NCBI GenBank assembly: GCA_029934055.1
Contig: JAOZMZ010000012.1
Location: 1 to 37,402, forward strand
Source of the DNA: Kiritimatiellia bacterium
GTDB lineage: Bacteria > Verrucomicrobiota > Kiritimatiellia > B70-G9
Direction of reading: 5' to 3'
Length of the DNA stretch: 37,402 bases
This document shows positions 29,352 to 37,402 of this stretch, in pieces; the first letter of the stretch is position 1; each line of letters opens with the position of its first letter. The position numbers were made by a program, and so were the translations under genes. The notes under the pieces were generated by a model, which had not been told where the DNA came from, ran no database searches, and saw only the letters and a list, made by a program, of their open reading frames with translations.

Positions 29352-32300
29352 ATGATACTCGTGAGGACGTGCATTACGACCGTTCTGGTATTGTTTCTGT
29401 GGAGTGTACCCGGAGCGCTGGTTTTTGCCCAAGACGAGCAGGATCAGGGCCTGGAATCCCTTCTTCAGGATCTGACGACGACCGGGGCCGAGGAAGAGGG
29501 TGTGACCGAGAGCGTAACACCTGAGGAGCCGGCAGGTGGCGCGGCCATTGCCGAGGAAGCGCCCGTTGCTGAAGTTTTCCCGGCGGTCGAGGAGGAAGAA
29601 TCCGAGGAACTGCCGGCGTCAAGCCCGGCCGGTACAGGCACAGCTGCCGTGGCTCATGAGGGAGAGGAAAGCGAAGGTGCCGCGCAGGTTGAGGTCGAGA
29701 CCGGCGAGACGGGTGCAGGTGCTGAGGTGACTGCTCTGCCGGTTGAGGCCGCTGGCGGGGCTGCGGAAGAAGCGGAATCGCTCGTAAGCGAGGAAGGCGG
29801 GGGTGTGGCCACCGCCGAGGAAGCGGAAGTCGCGATGGATGAGGCCGGACGTGAGGCGCCTGAAGCGGTTGGGGAAGTGGCCGCTGAAGGCACGGGGGCG
29901 GCTGCCGAGACGGAGGCAGTGGCGGAGGAAGAGGCGGTCGCAGCCGAGCCGGGTGGCGAAGAGGTTGCCGCTGCAACTGAAGGCGTGACCGACGAGGCGC
30001 ATCGTCTGGCAATCCAGGAGGAAATAAGGCGGCAAGCCTTGGAAGTGAAGGGGTTGAAGAGTCTGGAGGAAGGGTACCGTGACTTGGAGTTGGGAAAATT
30101 TGCCGATGCGCTCAAGGCGTTTGAAAGTGCCCTCGAGAACATTCCCGAGCGACCGATGACGCGGCCGGATTTGGCAAGGGCTCATCGTGGGCATGCGGAG
30201 GCGGATTACCGAATTGCCCTGGAGATTTACCGGTCCAAGGGGGATATGAAAGAGGCGCACATGCATGCTGAACGGGCGCTGGAGCATGCTCCGGACTATC
30301 GGGCGGCTACGCTGTTGTTGCAGAAGATTGAGGCCCGGCAGAAAAAGCTTGAGGAACTCGCGAAAAAACCGATTCCCATACGGAAGCGTCCGGAAGTGGT
30401 CAAGCGCAAGAGGTCCGTCAAGGAACTGCTTAGGGAAGGGCGCCAGTACTACGAAGTCGGTGACTATGACTCGGCGGAAGCTCTCTTTGACCAAGTTCTC
30501 ATCCGAGACGAGTACAACACCGATGCGATGCGGTTCCTGAAAAAGATCGAAGAACGCCGTACGCAGGCGGCGACCTATCACCGTGAGACGACCGTTCAGA
30601 AGGCGGTCCGCAAGGTACGCGACAGCTGGAATCCTCCGGTTACCAAGGAGGTGGAATTACCGCCGCAAATGGCGCGGAGAGAGGTCGTGGAGACCAAGAC
30701 CGCCACCCAGCGCCTGCAGGAGAAAATGGCCAAGATCATCATCCCCTCGATCGAATTCAGGCAGGCCAACATCAGGGACGTCGTCAATTTTCTGGTGGAA
30801 GCCAGTGTTGCCGGCGATCCACAGGGTGAGGGGGTCAACATCATACTGAACATACCCCAGCCGGCGGGAGCCGGAACCGGTGGGGCGGGAGGTCAGGGTG
30901 GCCAATCAATTTCGCCCGAAGAGGAGGCGGGCCTGGGTGATTTCGGGTTCCCCGAGGAACAGGTAAGCGAGCCGGTGCCATCCGAGGGCTCGATAAACAT
31001 TCCCACGGTCACCCTCAATCTGCGGCGGATATCATTGTTGGACGCATTGAAGATAATTACCGAGGTGGCGGGACTGCGCTATCGCCTGGAGGGCAACGTT
31101 GTGATCATTACGCCGGTGGGGTATGCCGCCGGCCCGATCGTCACCCGGATGTATCCGGTGCAGCCCTCGATCCTGGACGTGGTCATCGAGAAGAAAGAAA
31201 AAATCAGCACTGAGGAACGCTCGGGCGAGTTTATTCCGATGGAAAGCACGCAGACCAAGATGCGCCGCAGCGACGTGAAAGACTTTTTTGAGAAGGCGGG
31301 CGTGCCGTTCCCGGTGGGGACTTCGATAACTTACAATCCGGCAATCAGTCAGTTGATTGTGGCGAATACGCCGGAGAACCTGGAGATCTTCGAGCGTATT
31401 CTGGGACAGCTGAACGTTATTCCCAAGCAGGTGGAGATCGAAGCGAAGTTTGTCGAACTGGGTGAACGCCAGCTTGAGGAGATGGGTCTGGAGTGGATCT
31501 TGACCGACAACTGGGAATTGGCCACGAAGAAGAACGGCGCTCCGGTTTCCGGGCGGGAGCGGATCCAGGTGGACAAGGATACCCAGGGTTTCACCAAGGG
31601 GTTGCGTTTCTTCGGGTTTGACCGTGCCACTGCGGCGATCGAGCCGGTGAGTGCCGCGACGCGTGGAGTCGGGCAGACGGTGCTGGGCAATATCCTGTCG
31701 ATATCCACGGTTTTGACCAATCCGGAAGTACAGATGATCGTGCACGCCCTGTCTCAGCGGGGCGGAATTGATCTGCTTTCGGCGCCGCGTGTGACTACGC
31801 GCAGCGGCGTCAATGCCCAGATACAGGTCGTCAAGGAGATTATCTATCCGACGGAGTTCGAGGTTACTCAGCCGACGATTCAGAGTGAGGGCAACCTTGT
31901 GACGCCGCCGACCGTGACCCCGGGCGGGTTCGAAACACGGGAGACGGGAGTGATTCTGAACGTGACTCCTACTGTGGGGCCTGACGGTTATACCATAGAT
32001 CTGACTCTGGCCCCGGAGGTTTCGGAATTGGTGGGATGGATCCAGTATGGATCGGAAGTCACCCTGCCGATGGGAGATCAAGGCAGCGACCGGACATTTG
32101 TATTCAACATACCCCAGCCGGTCTTCAGCAGCCGCAATGTGACGACCAGTATTGTCATCTGGGACGGGCAAACGGTGGTCATGGGGGGCTTGATCCGGGA
32201 AGACATGGTCACCGTGAACGACAAGGTTCCGATCCTGGGCGATATCCCGTTGCTCGGCTATCTTTTCCGGAGCAAGGGACATAGAAGCGAGAAACGCAAC

Positions 32301-32423
32301 CTGCTGATATTTGTAACAGCCAGGCTGGTGGATCCGGCCGGCCGCCCGATTCACAAGGTTGAAAGTGTGCCACTGCCCGGCGCGGGGACTGCGGCTCCGG
32401 CCGAACAGACGGTTGCGAAGTAG
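29352..32423 (+). CDS. Secretin (PilQ/GspD-type, Amuc_1098-like type IV pilus outer-membrane protein)
   Basis: Signal peptide; Glu/Ala-rich segment; TPR-like repeats; secretin domain (LLSAPRVTTRSGVNAQIQVVKE, GVILNVTPTVGPDGYTIDLTLAPEVSE, GGLIREDMVTVNDKVPILGDIPLLGYLFRS); TAGGAGG ribosome-binding site 9 nt before ATG 29352. Confidence 0.92.
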   Translation: MILVRTCITTVLVLFLWSVPGALVFAQDEQDQGLESLLQDLTTTGAEEEGVTESVTPEEPAGGAAIAEEAPVAEVFPAVEEEESEELPASSPAGTGTAAVAHEGEESEGAAQVEVETGETGAGAEVTALPVEAAGGAAEEAESLVSEEGGGVATAEEAEVAMDEAGREAPEAVGEVAAEGTGAAAETEAVAEEEAVAAEPGGEEVAAATEGVTDEAHRLAIQEEIRRQALEVKGLKSLEEGYRDLELGKFADALKAFESALENIPERPMTRPDLARAHRGHAEADYRIALEIYRSKGDMKEAHMHAERALEHAPDYRAATLLLQKIEARQKKLEELAKKPIPIRKRPEVVKRKRSVKELLREGRQYYEVGDYDSAEALFDQVLIRDEYNTDAMRFLKKIEERRTQAATYHRETTVQKAVRKVRDSWNPPVTKEVELPPQMARREVVETKTATQRLQEKMAKIIIPSIEFRQANIRDVVNFLVEASVAGDPQGEGVNIILNIPQPAGAGTGGAGGQGGQSISPEEEAGLGDFGFPEEQVSEPVPSEGSINIPTVTLNLRRISLLDALKIITEVAGLRYRLEGNVVIITPVGYAAGPIVTRMYPVQPSILDVVIEKKEKISTEERSGEFIPMESTQTKMRRSDVKDFFEKAGVPFPVGTSITYNPAISQLIVANTPENLEIFERILGQLNVIPKQVEIEAKFVELGERQLEEMGLEWILTDNWELATKKNGAPVSGRERIQVDKDTQGFTKGLRFFGFDRATAAIEPVSAATRGVGQTVLGNILSISTVLTNPEVQMIVHALSQRGGIDLLSAPRVTTRSGVNAQIQVVKEIIYPTEFEVTQPTIQSEGNLVTPPTVTPGGFETRETGVILNVTPTVGPDGYTIDLTLAPEVSELVGWIQYGSEVTLPMGDQGSDRTFVFNIPQPVFSSRNVTTSIVIWDGQTVVMGGLIREDMVTVNDKVPILGDIPLLGYLFRSKGHRSEKRNLLIFVTARLVDPAGRPIHKVESVPLPGAGTAAPAEQTVAK

Positions 32424-32535
32424 TAGGCAGCGGCCGTGCTGCGAGATTGGGCCGCCGATTGGGGGGGGCGGTTGAGGGCAGCTTCTTCACGAGGTGAGTG
32501 CCCGGCGTGGCAGTGCAGTGGTCACGGGAAACGAT

Positions 32536-33387
32536 ATGGGATCAGAGAGACTGCTCCTCATCGACGGTACCGCAGTAGCGTATCGTTCGTTTTATGCGAT
32601 TCAGAACCTGTCTACCTCCGGCGGGCAGGCGACGAACGCCCTGTTCGGGTTTATCAGGACTTTACAGCAACAGAGGCGGATGTGGGAGCCGACTCACATG
32701 GCGGTTGTTTTCGATGGAGGCTTGCCCGTTGAACGGACGACCCGCCTGGAGAGTTACAAGGCACAGCGCGAGGCAATGCCCTCCGACTTGGTCGCTCAGA
32801 TGGATGCGATTGAAGAATACCTGAAATGTGCGCATGTGCCGGCTGTGCGCATGGAGGGCGAGGAGGCGGATGACGTCATGGCGACCATTGCGATGCGTGC
32901 GGTGGAGACAGGCATGGAGGTGCTGTTGGCCAGCAGTGACAAGGACATGCTGCAAATCGTCAGTGACGAAGTCAATGTAGTCGAACCCTTGAAGTCAGGA
33001 CGGAGGATGGGGCCGGACGAGGTGCGTGGGAAGCTGGGCGTGGAACCGAGACAGGTGGCCGATTGGCTGGCGCTGGTGGGTGATGCGGTGGATAACATCC
33101 CCGGAGTACCGGGAGTCGGTCCCAAAACCGCCGCGCGCCTTCTGCAGGCCTATGGGTCCATTGACGGCATTTGGCGTCATCTGGCGGAGATTCGCCCGGA
33201 GCGTATACGACAGCGGCTTGCTGAAAACCGATCCGCGGTTGAGCGCAATCTGGAATTGGTGCGTTTGCGCACGAACTTGAAAATGCCCTTTCCGTTGGAT
33301 TCTTTGAAAGTGCGCGAGGAGGATCAGTCTCTAACAGCTCCATTCTATGAAAAGTACGAACTTAGAAGTTTTTTGGCGTCTCGTTGA
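32536..33387 (+). CDS. Stand-alone 5'-3' exonuclease / flap endonuclease (Pol I N-terminal domain type)
   Basis: LLLIDGTAVAYRSFYAI, VVFDGGLPVERTTRLESYKAQR, EGEEADDVMATIA, SSDKDMLQIV, VGDAVDNIPGVPGVGPKTAARLL; no polymerase domain follows. Confidence 0.92.
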   Translation: MGSERLLLIDGTAVAYRSFYAIQNLSTSGGQATNALFGFIRTLQQQRRMWEPTHMAVVFDGGLPVERTTRLESYKAQREAMPSDLVAQMDAIEEYLKCAHVPAVRMEGEEADDVMATIAMRAVETGMEVLLASSDKDMLQIVSDEVNVVEPLKSGRRMGPDEVRGKLGVEPRQVADWLALVGDAVDNIPGVPGVGPKTAARLLQAYGSIDGIWRHLAEIRPERIRQRLAENRSAVERNLELVRLRTNLKMPFPLDSLKVREEDQSLTAPFYEKYELRSFLASR

Positions 33388-33469
33388 GGTGGACTGAGCG
33401 AGCGATTGTTTGAACTGAGTGGGGGCGCAGAGAATCTGGCCGGTTGAGGTTCACCATTCCTTCGTCGGT

Positions 33470-33512
33470 ACGTATGTCCGGCCCGGTGACGGTGGTAACC
33501 GGACGTTTACGT
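33470..33512. repeat. Imperfect inverted repeat in the intergenic region
   Basis: ACGTA t GTCCGG -(17 nt)- CCGGAC gtt TACGT. Confidence 0.6.
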
Positions 33513-33537
33513 GTTGCAGGGCTGACCGCTGACAGGC

Positions 33538-35547
33538 ATGAAAAAGACTCGACTAGTTCGTTACGCACTCGCGGTGGCGGGGTTGACGATATTATTCGAT
33601 CTCGGGTACGGCGTGCGCCGTGCAGTCTTCGAGGCCCAGTCAACGGCGCTGGGCGGGAGAGTTCCTTTCACCTTGGAGAGCGCAGTCGAATACTATCTGG
33701 CACGGCGGGTATACGATGAGGGCAGGCTCCCCGTGCGCGACGAAAATATCGAGTATCCGGGCGGGGTCAACCTGAGAAGAACCTACACCCTGGGGGCGGA
33801 GTACGTTTATGCGGGCTTGGCGCATCTTATGGGCGAAGGGCTGGATTTGGAGGAAAGGTTTCGGATCATTGAGAGGGGATGGTTCTGCATGGGGATTCCA
33901 TTGTTGGCCTTGTGGATTTGGTGGCTGACGGGTTCGGTGTCCGGCAGTGCACTGGGGGGCACGCTATATGCAGTAGCCCTGGCGGCAGTGATCCGCTCAA
34001 CGGGTCAGGAGATCTCACGTGAGAATTTCGCGATACCGTTGCTGATCGCGCATCTTGCTCTTCAGGCTGGTGCCGAGCGGCGAGGGCCGCGCTTCCGGCT
34101 CCTGGAGATCCTGTCGGCGGTGTGTTTGGCGCTAGCGGCCGCCACGTGGGATCTGGTCCAGTTCTATTTGATTTTATGGGGCACATTCGGGCTGTGGCAC
34201 ATGATTGTGGGGGAACGCTGGGAGGGGTCTCGCAGCTGGTGTGTGCAGTGGATCGTGTTGACGGGGATGTGCTTGCTCAATCCTTACATGCGCGCGCATG
34301 GTGTTGTTTTTTCTCCGGGCATGTTGGCGGCACATGCGGGAGGTGTGCTATGGGCGCTTGAACGAAAAAGGTTGGGGCTGACTAAAGGGCGGCGGGCCAT
34401 GATCGTCGTGCTTCTGGTGATGTTGGGTTGGATTGTGGGGCGGGGGGTGTACCAGGACAGTTATGGGCATTTCATGTCTTTGCTGTGGGCCAAGCTCAGG
34501 TTCCTGAATCATAAGCCGCTGGACCCGTCACGGCTGAATTTTGAACAGAGGATATTGTGGGTGCCGGCGTTGGAATCCGGTGGTTGGAGGTTGACATTTA
34601 CCCTGATGCCGGTCATGTTATTGATGTCGCTGTGGTCGGCCGCGGGAATATTGCGGCCTGCGGTGACTCAGAGACTGGTCAGCCGGTTGAGGCTTCTGTT
34701 CTTCTTTTGCTCTTCACTGGTTGCATTTGTTTTTTTCGTAAGACTACACGTATTCCTGGCGATATTCGGCGCGGTCCTGATCGGAACCTGGGCGTCGGTG
34801 GCCGGTGCGAGAGCGTGGTGGCGCCGACTGGTGTTTATGGTTTTGCTGGCCGTGGGGAGTACGGTTGAGGCATGCCACACGCTGGGCGATCCCTTGCGTT
34901 GGGGACGTCCGGACACATATTACAAGGAGCTTGATGAGTTGACCGCGTGGCTGCGCGGTCATGCCGCGGGTTCGCCGGTCTTGGCGAATTTTGGAGTCAG
35001 CGGTTCGATTTTGGCATACGGAGCGTGTCCAATAATTTTGCATCCGAAATTTGAGAGTCCGGAGATCCGCAGGAGGGTGAGGCGCTACGGAGAGAGGTTG
35101 TTTGGAGGCAGCGAGAGAGCCTTCAGAGAGTGGGCCGGAAAATACGGTGCACGTTATTATGTTTATTGCATAGGTGAGTTTTCCGATGTGCAGCCGGACA
35201 GGCAGATGCGTTACTGCGTCGGCAAGTTGCGACCGCCGAAGTGGTCAGCGGCGCGGAAGTTTGAGTTTCATCCCGAGACATGTCGTTTTTTCGTAAAGCT
35301 GTGGGAGAATCGGAAGTACCGCGTGTTCCGGATAATCAGCCACTATGATCAGGAGGTGGCCGTACGTAAGGTGCGGATGGCCTGGGACGCCTTGGAGCGC
35401 GGGGACCTTCTGCATGCGGATGAACTGGCACAGGAGGCCCTGGGACTGGATCCTTTCAACCGGGATGGCATGAATATTCTGCGGCATGTGGATGGGCTCA
35501 GGCAGAAAGGGTTTTCCTATCGTCCTCCGGGGACGGGCGGGGAGTGA
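33538..35547 (+). CDS. STT3/oligosaccharyltransferase-like GT-C membrane protein with C-terminal soluble domain
   Basis: ESAVEYYLARRVYDEGRLPVRDENIEYPGGVNLRRTYTLGAEYVYAGLAHLM, SRENFAIPLLIAH, many TM segments, ANFGVSGSILAYGACPIILHPKFES; TPR-like C-terminal tail. Confidence 0.6.
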   Translation: MKKTRLVRYALAVAGLTILFDLGYGVRRAVFEAQSTALGGRVPFTLESAVEYYLARRVYDEGRLPVRDENIEYPGGVNLRRTYTLGAEYVYAGLAHLMGEGLDLEERFRIIERGWFCMGIPLLALWIWWLTGSVSGSALGGTLYAVALAAVIRSTGQEISRENFAIPLLIAHLALQAGAERRGPRFRLLEILSAVCLALAAATWDLVQFYLILWGTFGLWHMIVGERWEGSRSWCVQWIVLTGMCLLNPYMRAHGVVFSPGMLAAHAGGVLWALERKRLGLTKGRRAMIVVLLVMLGWIVGRGVYQDSYGHFMSLLWAKLRFLNHKPLDPSRLNFEQRILWVPALESGGWRLTFTLMPVMLLMSLWSAAGILRPAVTQRLVSRLRLLFFFCSSLVAFVFFVRLHVFLAIFGAVLIGTWASVAGARAWWRRLVFMVLLAVGSTVEACHTLGDPLRWGRPDTYYKELDELTAWLRGHAAGSPVLANFGVSGSILAYGACPIILHPKFESPEIRRRVRRYGERLFGGSERAFREWAGKYGARYYVYCIGEFSDVQPDRQMRYCVGKLRPPKWSAARKFEFHPETCRFFVKLWENRKYRVFRIISHYDQEVAVRKVRMAWDALERGDLLHADELAQEALGLDPFNRDGMNILRHVDGLRQKGFSYRPPGTGGE

Positions 35548-35548
35548 T

Positions 35549-36196
35549 ATGCAACTGGAGCCATTCGTGTTGGGGATTACGGGCGGGATAGGGTGCGGTA
35601 AGAGCACAGTAGGTCAAATGATGCGCGAAATGGGTGTGGATGTTTTGGATGCGGACGATGTCGCCCACGCGGTGATCGAGCCCGACGGCCGTGCGTATTC
35701 AGCCGTGGTTGACCGCTTCGGCCGCGAAATCTTGGATTCTACAGGCCACATTGATCGCGGCCGGCTGGCCGGGATCGTGTTTCGGGATCCGGAAAAGCTG
35801 GCGATGCTGAACGACTTGATTCATCCGTATGTCCGCCATGCTTGGCGGAGCTGGGTGTCCGAGCGACGCCGGCAGGGGCGTGCGGCCGCCGTGATTATTC
35901 CGTTGTTGTTTGAGATCGGCGAAGTGGATATCTGGGATGCGATCGTGTGCATACGCGCACCGCTTGAAGAGGTGTACGCACGGCTGGCGGCAAGGGGGTT
36001 GGCGCGTGAGGATGTTGAGGTGCGGATGGCAGCCCAGTTGCCGGTGGCGGAGAAATGCCGGCGGGCGGACTACGTCATCGACAACAGCGGGGACATGAGT
36101 GGGTTGCGGGGACAGGTTGAGCGAATTTTGGCAGAGGTTTCGTTTCGGACGCGTAAACAAGGAGCAAGACAACAACGAGGAGAAGAAAAGACATGA
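35549..36196 (+). CDS. coaE: Dephospho-CoA kinase
   Basis: [41 protein letters not shown]; start at 35549 immediately after the previous stop. Confidence 0.93.
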   Translation: MQLEPFVLGITGGIGCGKSTVGQMMREMGVDVLDADDVAHAVIEPDGRAYSAVVDRFGREILDSTGHIDRGRLAGIVFRDPEKLAMLNDLIHPYVRHAWRSWVSERRRQGRAAAVIIPLLFEIGEVDIWDAIVCIRAPLEEVYARLAARGLAREDVEVRMAAQLPVAEKCRRADYVIDNSGDMSGLRGQVERILAEVSFRTRKQGARQQRGEEKT

Positions 36197-37402
36197 GCAG
36201 CATGCAAGGAAGGAGAGGCAGGAAGGGATCACGCAATCGGAATTCTGGGGGAGGTGTGGCGGTGGCGGGAGATGCCGCCGGCAATGTGCGTGAGGCAAAT
36301 GGAAACAGCGGCGGGCGCCGTAACGCCGCGGCCGCGAAAGGCGCGAATGGAAGCGCTAAGGAGACGGCGACCGGTCCCGGTATCAGGATCGATCTGGCGG
36401 AATTGCAACGGGCGGACATACCGGAATTGTTCAAATTTGCAGAGGAGCTAGGCCTGCGTGATCTCGGGCCCCTCCGGAAGCATGAGCTGATATTCGAGAT
36501 TCTCAAGGCCAACGCGCGTCGCGGGGGGGTGATGCACGGAAAGGGTGTATTGGAGATACTGCCGGACGGGTTCGGGTTCCTGCGTTCACCGCAATACAAC
36601 TATCTGCCGTGTCCGGAGGACATTTACGTTTCTCCCTCCCAGATAAGACGTTTCGCCTTGCGTACTGGTGATCTTGTCGCCGGAGATATCCGCCCGCCGA
36701 AAGAGAAGGAGCGCTTCTTCGCGCTGCTGAAGGTTGATCAAATCAATGACGATGACCCCGACAAGGCGCGTTCCAGGATTTCGTTCGAAAACCTTACGCC
36801 GCTTTTTCCGGATGAACGGCTGACGCTTGAGCGGGAACCGAACGAGATATCCATGCGGGTAATGGACTTGCTGACACCGATCGGCAAGGGGCAGCGTGGA
36901 TTGATCGTGGCCCCGCCGAGGACCGGTAAGACGGTGCTGCTGCAGAAGATCGCCAACAGCATTTCGGCCAATCATCCCGAGGTGAAGTTGATCATTCTGC
37001 TGATAGACGAACGCCCGGAGGAAGTCACGGATATGATCCGCAACACCAAGGCGCAGGTCTTGAGCTCGACATTCGATGAGCCGCCTGAAAGACATACCCA
37101 GGTGGCGGAGATTGTCATCGAGATGGCCAAGCGCATGACGGAATGCGGTCAGGACGTGGTGATCCTTTTGGATAGTATTACGCGCTTGGCACGTGCTTAT
37201 AACACACTTCAGCCGCATAGCGGCAAGATTCTTTCCGGTGGTGTCGACGCCAATGCCCTTCATAAGCCGAAGCGTTTTTTCGGTGCGGCCCGCAATATCG
37301 AGCACGGTGGCAGCCTCACCATCATTGCGACGGCGTTGATAGATACCGGCAGCCGGATGGACGAGGTGATCTTCGAGGAGTTCAAGGGAACCGGCAACAT
37401 GG
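36193..37402 (+). CDS. rho: Transcription termination factor Rho, N-terminal and central part (truncated by window end)
   Basis: Hand translation (absent from the ORF track because no stop in window): [98 protein letters not shown] overlap with coaE. Confidence 0.95.
   Translation, partial: MSSMQGRRGRKGSRNRNSGGGVAVAGDAAGNVREANGNSGGRRNAAAAKGANGSAKETATGPGIRIDLAELQRADIPELFKFAEELGLRDLGPLRKHELIFEILKANARRGGVMHGKGVLEILPDGFGFLRSPQYNYLPCPEDIYVSPSQIRRFALRTGDLVAGDIRPPKEKERFFALLKVDQINDDDPDKARSRISFENLTPLFPDERLTLEREPNEISMRVMDLLTPIGKGQRGLIVAPPRTGKTVLLQKIANSISANHPEVKLIILLIDERPEEVTDMIRNTKAQVLSSTFDEPPERHTQVAEIVIEMAKRMTECGQDVVILLDSITRLARAYNTLQPHSGKILSGGVDANALHKPKRFFGAARNIEHGGSLTIIATALIDTGSRMDEVIFEEFKGTGNM

Noticed and set aside
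29374-30581. Minus-strand ORFs antisense to the secretin N-terminus
   Set aside because: By-product of the Glu/Ala-rich repetitive codons (GAG/GAA/GCG) on the + strand.

Overview
GC-rich bacterial chromosomal window, densely coding and mostly on the + strand, with one minus-strand block (about 7.56-12.39 kb). I read it as, in order: (i) a nearly complete Rnf operon, rnfC(partial)-D-G-E-A-B. (ii) A PHP-like hydrolase, a polysaccharide pyruvyl transferase-like protein and an NAD-dependent epimerase. (iii) A minus-strand block with a nitroreductase, a large GT-C membrane glycosyltransferase, a small lipoprotein and a UPF0104/LPG-synthase-TM flippase-like protein. (iv) A sugar-phosphate cassette (SIS isomerase, transaldolase, GHMP kinase), interrupted by a regular array of six identical 20-bp palindrome-containing repeats with a ~31-bp period. 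(v) Pyruvate:ferredoxin oxidoreductase and a ferredoxin. (vi) An unusual tandem NDK-domain protein and an aspartate aminotransferase. (vii) tRNA-Lys, tRNA-Leu and tRNA-Gly, then a DinG/XPD-type helicase. (viii) A five-gene type IV pilus-like alignment/secretin cluster resembling Akkermansia Amuc_1102-1098. (ix) A stand-alone 5'-3' exonuclease, an STT3-like GT-C protein, coaE and rho (partial). The gene content suggests a PVC-superphylum anaerobe (Kiritimatiellota-like), which is inference only. The strongest candidate for undescribed structure is the palindrome array at 13131-13310: cores invariant, linkers alternating between two types, and spacing close to three helical turns. Second-tier items are the tandem NDK protein with a degenerate N-terminal half, the zinc-ribbon plus calcium-loop pilus-like protein, and several promoter or leader secondary structures. 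All coordinates and motifs were read by eye, and family calls come from motif recognition with no database search.
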